From: Ephemerocybe angulata
Lineage: Eukaryota > Basidiomycota > Agaricomycetes > Agaricales > Psathyrellaceae
Assembly: GCA_013368325.1 (NCBI GenBank)
Contig: JAACJK010000166.1
Location: 248,001-312,000, forward strand
Length of the DNA: 64,000 nt
Direction: 5' to 3'
Positions 20,559-34,400 of the stretch are shown piece by piece. The stretch's first letter is position 1. Each line of letters begins with the position of its first letter. The position numbers and the translations under genes are program-made. The notes below the pieces were generated by a model, which had not been told where the DNA came from, searched no databases, and saw only the letters and a program-made list of their open reading frames with translations.

Positions 20559-22636
20559 ATGAATGGTGCGACCCACGAGAACGTCCAGAGCGCGACTGGA
20601 AAGCCCCCAAAGCCTCCCCCGTTGGGCCCAACTCCCCCGGCACCCGCCACAGCACCTCCCGCTCCCCCCACCCATCCCTGTGGTCATCCAGCACAGCCAG
20701 CTAGCAATCACCGACATAATCACCCCCCTCAGAACAGCCAAAATCCCCCCGTGAATGGCCACACCCACCCTCCCTCCTCAGCCAAGAAGAACCAGAAGCG
20801 AACAGAGACGGCCGTGGACCCCGCTACAATGTACGAAAGTCTGCGGAATCGGATCGCAGCGTTGGAGGAGGAAGAGGAGCTCGAAGAGGAAGAGGAACGG
20901 AGGATTAGTACGTCCCCAACACATAGTGTTACCCCGCCTTGAGGCTTACAAGCACTCTGCAGCCGAGGAAGCCCAGAGGTCCGTCAGAGGCATGGAGGAG
21001 ACTGCCATTCAATCCAAATACATTGAGCTGGTACTACCTTTTTCCACCTGGCACCTTCATGCTCGTTGATAGCATCATAGTTTGCAGAGCTGAAACGCCT
21101 GGAGCGCGAACACTCGAAGGAGAAGCAGAAGCTGACGAAGGACAAGGATGCTGGTGCGTGCGCACTCGTTTTCCCCGCTTCAAGCTCATTAAACTACTTC
21201 TAGCCAAGGGCCAACTTACGAAGGCTAACCAGACCAAGGCGAAGATGGAAAGTCTTGCGAGGGAGCTTCAAAAGGTATAGTAAATGGCAACATGTTCCTC
21301 TGGGAGATACTCAAGTTGCTCGGTAGGACAACAAACGGCTTAGAGTGAGGCAAGAGACCTATACTTCTGGATCCTCCTAACGTTCTCTCCAGGAAGATGG
21401 CAAGCGCCTTGCACAATGCGTCGAAGATGCTCAGGACGAGGTATACCCTGCCCGTGTTCACCTTGGCCTAATGTTGACTCCGTAACAGCTTCTGCAAATG
21501 AAGGACGACCTTGCGAAGCGAGCAGACAAGGCACGGTTACTCGACCAAAAGTACCGCGAGCAGCCCGAGATTGTGGTCAAGGTCGTCTGTCGATATCGAG
21601 CCGAACTGTTCTTCAAGATTTCCCGCAAGACGAAGATGTCCCGAATCATGACAGCCTGGACACTAAGGATGGAGTTGGAACGGGAGAAGAAACTCGACCC
21701 CGAAAACTCTGTAATCGAAGGCATCCTGCATACTGGCCGGCTCGATCCCAACAACCTCCCACCGACCGAGATCCAGTTCCTCTTCATGCACAATGGTCGG
21801 AGGATTGACCCGGAGTCGACGGCGGAAGAGAACGGCATGGAAGAAGGAGACGAGATTGTCGCCATTGAACTGATGGATCTCACACACGGCGGCAGTTCCG
21901 AGGATTGGGTGAGTTCTTCCCCGCGGTTCAGGCATGGCCGTCCCATTTACCTTGACTCTAAGGAGGAGTATGTCGAGCCGAAGCTCGAAAAGATCAAGAA
22001 GACCTGGTCTAATGATCCTGAAGAGTACGCTTGCTATTCATCCCCGTTTCATTTCTCACCTGACCTTCGTGACACAGGGCGAAGAAGACGATGGAAGACA
22101 TTTTCGATGGAGTGTAGGACGCTTCACATTGCGAACTACCGCTCCCTGCTGACCTGTTTACCTAGTGTGCGTGGCAGACTGAAAGAAATTCTCCGCCAAT
22201 ATGAGCTTCGAGAACGGCATTTCGAATGCGTGATACGATCGAAAGAGCTCGAGGTGCTGCTGTCAAGAGCAAGGGCGGCTGAACAGAAGCAGTTGGCAGA
22301 GAGTGAGAAGACGAGGGCGGAACGGCAGGAAGATGAGGTGAGTTATTATCTTCAGAACACAGTTCTGGCTCTGATCTGCTTCAGCTACAACAATTGAGAA
22401 AGGAGCTTGAAGAGGCAAAGAACGGACAGACAAACCTCATCGAACGTTTAATAGCCTGCTGCAAGGAGGTAAGTAAAGATGATGGCCTGTCTGAAGATTT
22501 GACAAGAGTCATATACCAGATCGCCTCAAAGCCAAATGCAGAGCGGACGCAACACCTTTTCCAGTCACTGAAAGAGGAGTTCGAACGCAAAGCACCCCGA
22601 GTCAAAAAGGGTGCGGACGATCCTGCCGGTGGGTGA
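20559..22636 (+). CDS. Taxilin-like coiled-coil protein with internal SUMO-like domain
   Basis: Twelve exons join in phase to 505 residues. After a Pro/His/Asn-rich N-terminus, residues about 100-209 are coiled coil with a taxilin signature (SLARELQK-DNKRLR-EDGKRL, the DNKRLR part being an 18-nt exon at 21327-21344). Exon 21489-21908 (residues 210-349) then carries a ubiquitin fold of SUMO/Rad60 type: EIVVKVVCRYRAELFFKISR, TEIQFLFMHNGRRIDPES, MEEGDEIVAIELMD, ending LTHGG. After it the taxilin coiled coil resumes with LKEILRQYELRERHFE and KELEVLLSRARAAE. Taxilins bind syntaxins in vesicle traffic. The SUMO-like exon is phase 0 at both ends and a multiple of three. If the intron at 22114-22165 is retained, translation stops soon after the SUMO-like part. 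The final intron (51 nt) can be kept without breaking frame. A nested or alternatively spliced gene is possible. Confidence 0.7.
21489..21908 (+). other. Symmetrical exon encoding the SUMO-like domain
   Basis: This 420-nt exon is bounded by cgtaacag and gtgagt and codes for 140 residues in phase 0-0. The domain ends in a Gly-Gly pair (residues 343-344) followed by SSEDW. A lysine/glutamate-rich insert of about 25 residues lies between the first helix and the third strand. Confidence 0.75.
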
Positions 22637-22779
22637 TGCGTAGCGAGGTCTTGTCAGTTGTCGATCTATCAATGAAAGCAACGTGCATTCCACTTTAACA
22701 AAAGAGTCCTTGGGTATGTTACTGTCCAACTAATGTCTGTGAAAGGTATGTCCATGGAAATTATTCGTTCTGAGTATCG

Positions 22780-24310
22780 TTAAACGAGAACGTCCAACTC
22801 CACCACATCGTTAACAGTACCTGACTTCGTGAAAGTCTTGCCTTTCACGCTTTCGAGGCCTTCTCCTGCGTAGCTGACAAGGGGCGAAATTTCAATCTCC
22901 ACACCTTCAGCCACCTTTGCTCCAGCGTTCTCGAGGAATCGTCTATGCTGGGCCAAGAGGTCGCGGCGGCTAGTCTCTGGGTCGTCGGACCCTGTGCCGG
23001 GGGCGTTCTTCAGAGGGCTGAATTCCTCGCTTCGGTCGACCTCGAGGACAGAGAAGCGCTCTGTAAAGGGGAAGACATCGAACACGAACAGTTCCAGCTT
23101 CATGCCATTGGGTTTGCTCGGCTTCACAAATTCACCGTTGTCGCTGACGTGGGGAATCTTCTTCCGGGCGATGTGGAATGCGAGTTCTTCTTCGAAGGCT
23201 TCAACTTTGTTGAGGAAAGCAGTGGTGTAGAAGTGGTTGGCGATATTGCCTGCCCTGAAGGCGAGCTCGCCAGTCTCGGGTTCGCGACGCTCCGCCTGCT
23301 CCTTCGAAATTTCAGAGTACTCGACGACACTGAATTTGTCCCCTCTGCAAGCGACTACGCCGACAGATTCGGTTGGCTGGGTCTTGGGGACGACCTTGGC
23401 AGCACAATCAGCCTTCTTGGTGATGCTGTACCCGAGGAAGACAGGGTCCGCGACGCGGACCAAGCAGTTGTCAACACAGTAGGCGTGGACGTAGAGAATG
23501 TTGCGCTTGGAGAGATCGGACAGGACAGTGGTGTTGGGGTCGTTGGGGGACAAGGGGGAGCGAGTGGCGGCGTACAATCCACCGTTGCCATCAGGGGCAA
23601 CAGCAACGTGCGATGGGCTGTCCAATAGGATTTTGCCCTCCATTGTGAGGCATGGAAGGGTTCCTGTCAAGCAGGGTGTGCAAATGTGCTACCACGATGC
23701 AATTAATTTGCGCACCTTGTTCGAAGAAAATGACATTGGCGGGGTCGAGACCGAAGTACTTGTTGTGCTTGAAGAATGCCTCGGTTTCAGGGCGAGTTGG
23801 GCCGCTGGTCATGATGTACCAGGGAACAACAACGCTTCCAGCGGGCTTCCCCGCCTCTTGTGCGGCAACCTCCTGAAGACGCGCGATGCGTTCTGCCTGA
23901 TATTGGAAAAGGGGTTTGTGCGAGGGAAGGCCGATATCGTAACATCCCTTGGGGGCACTACTTCCCAAACGCGTCCCCTGTCCACCAGCCATCAGGAGTA
24001 CGCCGACCTCGCCGCGTGCAATGGCGTCAATGCCAACTCGCCGCCATTCCTGGACCTTGTCAGCATCGTTGACGGATTCGGAGGCCTCCTTCGGGAGGGG
24101 CCCAATGGCTTCAGCCTGCTTGGTGGGGTCTGCAGCTTCTTGCTCGGCAGAGACCGCCTTCTGGTAGATGCGATTGACGCGCTCGACGTTGAGCGCCTCG
24201 AGCTGGGAGGCGAACTTGGTCCTTTCTTCCTCGGACAAGTTGTCCCAGAACTTGAGCAGGTGTCCCTGGCCTGCAGCTTCGTAGCGTTGCTGGAGCTTAT
24301 CGAGGGACAT
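22780..24310 (-). CDS. UAP1: UDP-N-acetylglucosamine pyrophosphorylase
   Basis: This cytosolic enzyme makes UDP-GlcNAc from GlcNAc-1-phosphate and UTP, the donor for chitin, N-glycans and GPI anchors (yeast Qri1/Uap1). Two exons (23716-24310 and 22780-23663) are split by a 52-nt intron within EQG-TLPCLTMEGK. The N-terminus is helical. The nucleotide-binding loop GVLLMAGGQGTRLGSSAPKG is followed by CYDIGLPSHKPLFQYQAERI and WYIMTSGPT. Later come the uridine- and sugar-binding parts (PDGNGGLY, ANHFYTTAFL, KLELFVFDVFPF) and a C-terminal beta domain. Length is about 493 residues, usual for the family. The family assignment is secure. Confidence 0.95.
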
Positions 24311-25087
24311 GGTGGTTGGAGTTGAAGGGTTGCGACTGTCCGCAAGTCCTCCGCGAGGCGCTGCTCAACCTCATAACCGGAAATTGATCAGTTGATGTCA
24401 TGATCGACGGGGGGTTAGGGTTGAGGTCATCGGGGTTCGGCCGTCGGCCACCCGGCCCCGACCCTGCTGGACTCGAGTTCCTCTCACCTCCTCTCACGTC
24501 CATGCAGAATATGTACATCTCCGTCTCTGGTCCTCGGAAAATAAAGCCACACCGCATGACAACAGGACTCGGAGGCTCTAGCTCGGCGCTTTTAGATCGC
24601 CAATGCTTAACGCTTGCATCACCCAAGTCAGCTTGCTGCGACGTCGCCACGAGGGTTCTCAGCCCTAAGAAAAGGTTGGCCATAGCTTGTCTGTGTCCCA
24701 TGACCTCAAGGGGGCTTCCTATCATGTGCATGCGCTGCCCACAAATGGTACAAAGGACGTTGCTAGCATAGACTGGCCGCTGGGAAACCTCGCCATGGTA
24801 ATCGCGTGAACCCAGCCACCTGATTTGGGGCGACGCTTCTCTCTCTATACTTCCGCCTCTTCCTGGCCCCCGCTATTATGGAGTGCTCTGATAACGTTGC
24901 GTCTCATCCTTCCCCTTGATGGCTTCTCTCCAAGGCTGGACGTATTCTGAACGTCGCGGTCTAACGTTAACCCTTGCAGCCACGCGAAGCCATGATCGAA
25001 ATATGAGTCTCGCGGATCTTCACGGTATAAAGCTCACTTGTGCGGGTGCTCTGATTGCCAGTTCCCCTCCCTCTTCTCCTGACCTTC
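24311..25087 (+). other. Divergent intergenic region between UAP1 and the first GH5 gene
   Basis: About 780 bp with overlapping open frames on both strands but no protein family features. It contains a TATA box near the GH5 start. A cytidine-rich patch (24420-24480) was noted but has no clear meaning. Confidence 0.4.
25026..25031 (+). promoter_or_regulatory. TATA box of the first GH5 exo-glucanase gene
   Basis: TATAAA occurs 57 bp upstream of the chosen start codon. Confidence 0.5.
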
Positions 25088-26843
<1,756 letters not shown>

Positions 26844-27667
26844 GCATCATATACACACGGTCTTTATTCTATTTCATATCTCTCTATCTATATCCTTTTC
26901 CATTTCCCAATATCCATTATGTATACCTGGCTCCACTGTGACGATACTATATACACGACTACTTCTTTGGATTTTTGCGACGGGACAGCAAGAGGCGATG
27001 AATTGGTGAGTCGTCATGACGGCTATGGTTTACTGCACCTGAGATACTGAATGATGAGGAAACCCCTTAGAGGCACCTTTGGTGCCGCAAAACACTATCG
27101 GGGCTCTCGGGGTTGACTCGTGGGGCGGAGGCGCGCGGCATGCTCTCCCCGCACCTCCCCTCCTAGCTGTTCAAGTGAACTCAACGATGGCAACTCTAGG
27201 ACCGGAAGAGATATGCATTTCTCCTCTTATCAGGCCAACCCGGCTTAACTTGCGGCTTTCCTTGTAGCCAGTATGTAGTCCTTTGTGGCTGGCGTGTCGC
27301 AGTCCGAGCAGGATGTCGATCATGAAGGACGACGAGCAAGTTGTGTGGGATTTCCAACAAGCTGCATCCACGACCGTGCGGCACACCCCGAAGCCACATG
27401 CTAACTGCAGTCTTGAAACTTTATTCTTCGCTATCCGCAGACAAACACTTCGGGTTGTAACTGGGATAGGCGCTTGTCATGAAATGATGAATTTGGGTTT
27501 TCGGGTCCCGGACTGATTAGCGCCGATGCGCGCCATCATTTCCTCTTCCGTGACACATGGCATGCACCACTGGATAGTATAAAGGCAGGGTGCGTCCCGT
27601 TAAACGTGTTTCTTTTTTGAGCTCTCTCGCCCCCACACTCCTTTGACTCGTCAGAATACGCGGCAAT
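26844..27667 (+). other. Intergenic region between the tandem GH5 genes
   Basis: About 820 bp. No supported gene. A GC-rich patch at about 27095-27165 has several matches to the fungal CreA/Mig1 consensus SYGGRG on both strands, and a TATA box lies at 27578. Remaining open frames are short and without features. Confidence 0.4.
27578..27583 (+). promoter_or_regulatory. TATA box of the second GH5 exo-glucanase gene
   Basis: TATAAA lies 90 bp upstream of the start codon, followed by a pyrimidine-rich 5' UTR. Confidence 0.5.
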
Positions 27668-29369
27668 ATGGTGCCCTTAAACCTATCCCCTCTTTTACTC
27701 GTCTCTCTCTTCATACTCTCGGCAGCTCGTTCTGCATTTTCCTATACCTGGGGCTTCCCATACGACTCGCAGAAGATTCGTGGTGTTAACCTGGGAGGCT
27801 GGCTTGTGCTCGAGGTGCGTCGTGGATCATCGTTCGATAATTTGACCTTGCTGACGCCTGAGCTTCTGCATCGTCCCATGCAGCCTTGGATTACCCCGAC
27901 GTTGTTCGACATCACAGGCGACAGCAGGATCATCGACGAATATACGTACTGTCAGTACCAGGACAAGACCAAGGCCGCTGCTGCTCTGAAGGTGCACTGG
28001 GATACGTGGATCACCGAGCAGGACTTCAAGGACATCGCAGCTGCCGGGTATGTTGTTCGGGTCAACAACGCGTCTTGTTCGCGTTAGACCGCACTCTGAT
28101 GCCGCTTCTTCGCTTCTAGCTTGAACCATGTTCGCATCCCTATTGGTTATTGGGCATTTGATGTCGCTTCCGGGGAACCTTGGATCCAAGGCCAGGTGGC
28201 TTACCTGTACAAGGCTATCGCGTGGGCGCAGAAGTACAACCTCAAGATCATCGTTGACCTGCACGGCGTTCCTGGCAGCCAGAATGGGTGCGTTGTTTTA
28301 TGCCTGTTACTGCGTAGAAGTCCTGAATTATGCTGGAATTTAGGTTCGACAACTCGGGCCAAAAGATGAATTCTCCGTTCGTTCTCCCTTCACTGTCGCT
28401 GGCACGCCACTTACACATTCCCTTGCGGGACTTCCAGAACTTGGCATCTCAATGCGACGAATGTCCAGCGGTCGAACGCCGTCATCACAAAGATTGCTTC
28501 CCAATTCAAGGACATGTCTGGCGTGATTCCAGCCATTGCTGCCCTAAACGAGTGCGTACAAGTCACGGAACCGATGTTTGCACTCTGTGGGCAAAGCGCT
28601 TACCAGTTTCAAGGCCAGCAGGGTGGTATGGAACCGCGATGATGAATGTTGTGAAGCAGTTCTGGCACGACAGCTATGGAAATATCAGGTTCGCAATCAG
28701 AGATAAAAGTTGGAAATAAAGTGACTGACGTCTCTCGCGCAGGTATCCATACGGCGGTGACCGCACAAGCAACACTGTAGTGATAATCTCAGATGCGTTC
28801 CAGCCAGCAAGCTATTGGAGAGGGTTCATGCCCGCTCCGCGCTGGGAGGGAGTCATCCTCGATACCCACATTTATCAGGTTTTCGACAACTCGGTTAGTG
28901 TTGTTCCCCAAGGTTCCCCACAGCCTTCGTTTCTAACGTTTCTGTTCTGTAGCTTGTACGCTGGTCGGAGGACCAACACATCAAGGCAGCGTGCTCCCGT
29001 GGGCCTGGCTTGCAGGAGTCCGGCCTCTGGACCGTCGTCGGCGAATGGAGCCCTGCCAGGACAGACTGCGCCAAATACCTCAACGGTCGCGGTGTCGGAG
29101 CCCGCTACGACGGGACCTACCCTGGCTCGAGCAGGGTTGGAAGCTGCGCCGGGTTCAGCGGAAAGGCAGTCACATTTAGTGATAGCTATAAGACGTTCCT
29201 TCGAAAGTTCTGGGAGGCTCAGACCAAGGCTTATGAGACCGAGCGGGGTTGGATTCAGTGGTGCTGGAAGGCTGAGCAGGCTGATGAATGGTCTTACCAA
29301 GCTGGTCTGAAGAATGGCTGGATCCCGCAGAACCCAACGAACAGGCTGTACCCCAATATCTGCGGTTGA
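27668..29369 (+). CDS. Secreted GH5 exo-1,3-beta-glucanase, copy 2
   Basis: A tandem paralogue of the upstream gene with the same layout: signal peptide ([17 protein letters not shown]), [48 protein letters not shown]-equivalent [14 protein letters not shown], acid/base Glu in [22 protein letters not shown], nucleophile Glu in VVGEWSP, and [17 protein letters not shown]. Seven introns are read, all at positions shared with copy 1. The active-site neighbourhood (GEWSP rather than GEFTP) is closer to the common family form. The copy is intact, with no frame breaks, and probably has the same extracellular wall-glucan role with different timing or specificity. Confidence 0.9.
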
Positions 29370-29623
29370 ACAGATTCTGACCAGTATACCCAATCTCGTT
29401 CATTGTTAGCATACAATCTCCCCATTAAATTCATATAGGACGTACGAACTAAATGCCTTGGACGTCGTCAGACACACTCTCCTTGGATAGGTAGCAAAAT
29501 TGCATTAGATTGCAGCTACCCAATTATCCTGGGATTGGTAGTAGTATATTCTAGATATATTCTATATGAATCAGATATGATAGATCCGCATCTCTCTAGT
29601 CGTGACTCTGACTTGGCCTGGTC

Positions 29624-31148
29624 TTATGCCAGCGCATCACTATTGTCCAGATGGCCATACTTCGCCTCCTTGTAGAGCTTCAGAATGATGTCGTTCGCAG
29701 TCAGTGTGATGATCCTGGAAGTAAAAGTTAGAGGGAAGAAGGACTGGAAAGGTCATGAAGCGTACGTGTGAGGGGCAATACGCATAAAGTGAGCAGTTGA
29801 ACCCTTATACCATCCACGGACACCTTCTGCCTTGAAGGTCTTCCAAAGGCAATCTATGGGGTTTTTGTAGAGGGTTCCGCGAACTTTTCCGTCAGGACCA
29901 ACCACTGTCGGTTGGTTGTACACACGAGTCAAAGCCTAGAGATGAGTGTGAGTGACGAATTTCACATCCTTAGGCTATTGAACTCACGGTATCGGCTGGC
30001 TGCATAACCACGAGCTACATTGAAAGGTTAGTGCTCGGTCAAATGCGCCCACAAAAGGAAGGTCACATACGACACATGCACCAGACACCGCGCTGCTCGC
30101 GAGGAACGTCCAGGTGCTATTATCTGGTAGGATTCCGTTCTCAACCAAGGTTCGTTTTGTGAGGTTGTAACTCGGTAGTTGAACCTGGATAAGCAATAAG
30201 TAAAGATCGTCGGACAACATCAAAGGTCTTGTAACTCACCGATGATCCCATAGAAGTCCTCAAGATTGCTGCGTCTACTCCACGGATGAGTCCACGGAAA
30301 CCCTCCTTGCGGAAGATGGTTGACAGTGCATCGAACGAGCTCTTGTAATGGTGCTGCGTCCCGATGGGTAGCGCGGGTGAGTATGCCTATGAAAGTAGAA
30401 GTTAAAGCGATATCCCTTATTGAGTCACATGAAAGGCTTACTTGCATACGCGCTTTGATGAGGAATAGGGGGTTTCCCAGTGTCGCTAAATGCAAGAGTC
30501 AGCTTAGTTGCAATGATATTCAATGCCTAACTCACCTCCAACTGCACCACTCGTTGCACCAGCCAGGACAGACGTCAAAGGTATCTGGTCAGTGGCGGAC
30601 CATCCGAACATCTTGTTGATACCATGGCGGAAGGGTTCGTAGAAACCTGGTACGAAGCGCGTTTAGTCGATGCTACCATAACCTGTGGCTCCGAGTCAAC
30701 AAACCTAATCGAGAGCCGTTGAGGAGGATCTTGGGTACGTGTTAGGGATATATGGGGGGAGTAGGTTGAAAAGCACATTACTTGATATGCGTACTAATAA
30801 TGATATCAGTCGGGTGAGTCGGGAACGAAATATTGAAACTCACAGCAGGACCGAGACCGCGTTGCAGACCGCGAACACCCTCGTTTTTCAAAGTTTTCTT
30901 GAAGACATCCAATGAGTTGGTGTACACCCGAACACCGCCGTTCTTGGCCAGTTCCCCCTGGAGCTGCAGCCTGGTCTTTGCAACCTCTGCGGGGTTGGAG
31001 ACAGTGACCTGAAGCGCTTCGGTCAGTCACTGGCAAATGAGAAGGAAGCTAATTGACATACCGCGATACATGCGGCAATGCCCCCGCAGATGAAGCCTTC
31101 TCCTGTGGAAAGCGTCCGCGGCTGAGACTTTGAGGAGGACGATGCCAT
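29624..31148 (-). CDS. OAC1: Mitochondrial carrier, OAC1-like oxaloacetate/sulfate transporter
   Basis: A mitochondrial inner-membrane solute carrier (SLC25 family) with three repeats. The signature PxD/ExxKxR motifs read SNPAEVAKTRLQ, GNPLFLIKARMQ and MQPADTALTRVYNQ; the G-N-P-L-F-L second motif is characteristic of the yeast Oac1 group, which imports oxaloacetate, sulfate and related anions. The N-terminus (MASSSSKSQPRTLSTGEGF) leads into CGGIAACIAVTVSNP. Several short introns split the gene, and the last exon ends KEAKYGHLDNSDALA. The carrier family is certain; the substrate is inferred from the OAC1-like signatures. The gene is divergent from the PXA-PX gene with 281 bp between starts. 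Confidence 0.88.
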
Positions 31149-31429
31149 TGTCCGAGTCTAGGAGAGGGGACTGTCGGCGACTAACTTGAGTACGGGACTG
31201 CCAGCGCTCGCGTCGGCGCGAAAAGACGCTTGCTTTCGGCCTTCGGTTTACTTTTGCTGCACGTGATGCGGGGTCGGGACGCGATCCGGCCCTAATGGGG
31301 ATGGATTCCTTATGCGGACAGCAGCTGCTCACTGTCGCGGAACGCTTGCTCGTCGTCTACCATGATGGCGACGTGCTAAACCGACGTCTACGCCCTAACG
31401 ACCTGTAATGACCACCACATCCTCAAGCC

Positions 31430-34400
31430 ATGCAACTCCTTAGCAACACCAAGACTGTTGTTCTCGTCGCCGTCCTCGCCGTCGTCCTCCCTACCATCCA
31501 TCGCATCGTCTCTTCTCCTATCGCTTTGCTGCTCTTTTCTCCCTTATTGATTCTCTTTCTCGGCCTTTCCTTCTTTCTTCTCCATATATACCTCGGATAT
31601 ATTCTCGACACGCGTAAAGCACGACCAAGTCACCGACTCTACCAATCAGCGCGACCATTCTCCTTCTCCACCCCAGCGGCATGGCAGGCGGTCCTCACTC
31701 GGTCGCAATGGTCACAGAGCTCCCAGCAAACCTACCCCCCATTGTGCCCAGATTCTCCTGAAATCTCAGCCGCATTAGAGGAAATCATCTCCAACATCCT
31801 CAGAGATTTCGTCAAAACCTGGTACGACGGTATCTCGACCTCACCCGCATTCCCATCAGCCGTGTCTTCCGTTATTCACTCGGCCTTGGAGCATCTCCTA
31901 GACCGAGCAGCATCGGTCGACATCTCTGCCCTTCTAGTGAAACGCATCCTTCCAAAAATCACGGACCACATCGAGCAGTTTCGCCAATCTGAAGTATCGG
32001 TGCGCGGCGCAGGCTTGGAGAAGCAGTTCACACAGTCTGAAGAGTTGGATTTGATGCTCGCAAGTCGATACGCGAGTAAAGGTGGAGGAAAACTGCACTC
32101 AGCTATTGAGAATCTCTCTACCACCTTCACCAAGCAGACAGAAGAGATGCATCTCCGACAACTTGTAGAGAAGGCGCTCCCAGCTGTCTTGCCTGAGCGA
32201 GAGAGCAAGAGCAAGGCCGTCAACATTGTTATACGCGAACTCGTCGCTTGCTCCGTCTTATACCCCGTCATGCAAATGATCACAGACCCAGATTTTTGGA
32301 ATAAATCCATTGATCAAGTGGTGAGCAGACAGTCTAAGTAAAGATGACAGACATCGGCTAACGCGGTACCTAGGCTGGAGCTGCTATCCATCAACAGTAA
32401 GTCAATGCACCCTCAGGTAGTTTGAAAAAGGGCCTGAAGAAGTACAGGAAACTCATCTCAAAGATTCGAAACGTTCTCGAAGCGCAATCACCTCGCCCGA
32501 TCAACCGAGCTCCAGTCGTGTCTCCTTCGATACACACCTCCACGACAGAAAAGATTACCATCCGTACCGATGGGAAACAATTCGAGTCATTCCTTCGAAG
32601 CATAAACAGGACCTCTTCCCTTCTCGACGCGCGTCGGTTGAAGAACGATATCACTGGCGAGATACGTCGGACGCGTCTTTTGTTGGGTATGCTATTTCCT
32701 ACCCTTTCTCTACGTTACCTTCTAAACATTCGCATGTGCAGCCAACCATGAGAAAGATGACTGGATCAATGGTGAAAAGACAGAAGATGTTGTTGCTTTC
32801 CTAGACCGTCTCTACACAGCCAAACGCAAGGTTGAAGAGCGAATCGCCAACCTTGGCGGAGGGGAGGATAGCTCGGTGGGTGGATGCCATCATGCATCCC
32901 ACCCTGGTACTCATCTAGTCCTGTAGAGACCTGCAACACACTACCAAGATTCTGCCAAACCGGTTGTTTCCCTCCGAGATATCCTTCGGAATCCTAGCTC
33001 TCTCTCCTACTTCATGGAGTTCATGGACCGGAGAAATAGGTCGCTTCCAGTCCAGTTCTGGCTAACTGTCGAAAGCTTCAAGAACCCGTTGGAAACTGTG
33101 GAATCCGATTCTTCAGGTGACGAAGAGGAAATTATCCAAGACCCGATGGCCTCTGTCAACGTGAAGGAAGACATATCTATGATCCACGACCTCTATTTCT
33201 CTGGAGCCACTACTCCGCCGGCTCTTTCCTCTGTGTCTCGAAAATACGTGGAGCGGATCCGCGCATTTGTGAAAGAATCTGATGCGTCTCCAGCGACTCA
33301 GAGGCGAGTCAGAAAGAGTATACTTTTAGGCCAGAAGCAGGTCGAGAAGGACATGGAACAGGACTTTGAAGAGTTCGAGAGGTCCGAACTATGGTTCCGT
33401 GCTGTCAGTGACGCCGGATTCACTCCGGCAGGCAAAGAGCCTGACCCATTCTCCGAAAGGCCTCCAAGCATACAACCATCCTCTCCGTCCGAAGCAACTT
33501 CACTCCCCTCCTCCTCTCTTCCCAAGCGCAAGTCGTCCAACGCACAACGCCCTGCATCTTACAGAGAACTCGATCCTCCTTACCCACTGCAGCGTAACGC
33601 CAGCTCGGGATCAGGTTCAGGCCAATTCTCCCAAACGTTCCTTGCACAGCAACAGGAGCAAATACATGTCAAGTCTAACATCGAGGTGCTGATGTCACCT
33701 ATACCTGATGCCTCCGATCCTGGCTCAGGACGAGCACCTCTGTTCAACGATCCGGAAGATGACGCTCAGCGTGAAGAAACGAAGCGGATGGAGGCCATCC
33801 ACGCTGCCCTCACCGATATCATGGCTCTCGAGGAAGAGCGAAAGAGCCAAACTCCTTCCCCTGTGCGTACCTCGGAGCGTAAACATTCCAAGGCACATTC
33901 AACATCGTCGCGGAGACGAGCTGTGTTTGACGATGTTCCCGAGGTGATTGACGAGGAAGAGGGGGACGAGGCTGAAGCTGAAGGGGCGTCGGACACCCGG
34001 TCATTCGACCTCGCAGCTCCAGGGGACCTGCAACTTACCTACGAAATCGCCAGACTCGGTGAGAACATCGCAAATCTTGAATCGCAGGAGACGATGCTCG
34101 AAACCTTGATCAAGAAGGCGGAGCTCACGGGGGATACGCAGGAGCTTCATCTCCTGAAGAAGTCCAAGGCCGCGATGAGCAGAGACTTGCGGGAGCTTCA
34201 GTTCCAGCGGCAACAGTACGAGCAACAGGAGTCCGCGAATCGGCTCATATCCGAACGCACAAGAGTGTCTATAGTTAGCTCTACGGTTGCCGAGGAAGAC
34301 GGAAAGTCTGTCGTGCGGTACCTTGTGGAGGTGCAGCAGTTGGGTCTTGATGGGTCGTTCTCGTCAGGATGGGTTATTGCCAGGCGATACAACGAGTTTC

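Noticed and set aside
22945..23628. Long plus-strand open frame opposite UAP1
   Set aside because: Antisense to strongly conserved UAP1 coding sequence; the frame is a by-product of GC-rich codon use.
24297..24771. Overlapping open frames on both strands upstream of UAP1
   Set aside because: No signal, domain or credible splice context; probably promoter and UTR sequence.
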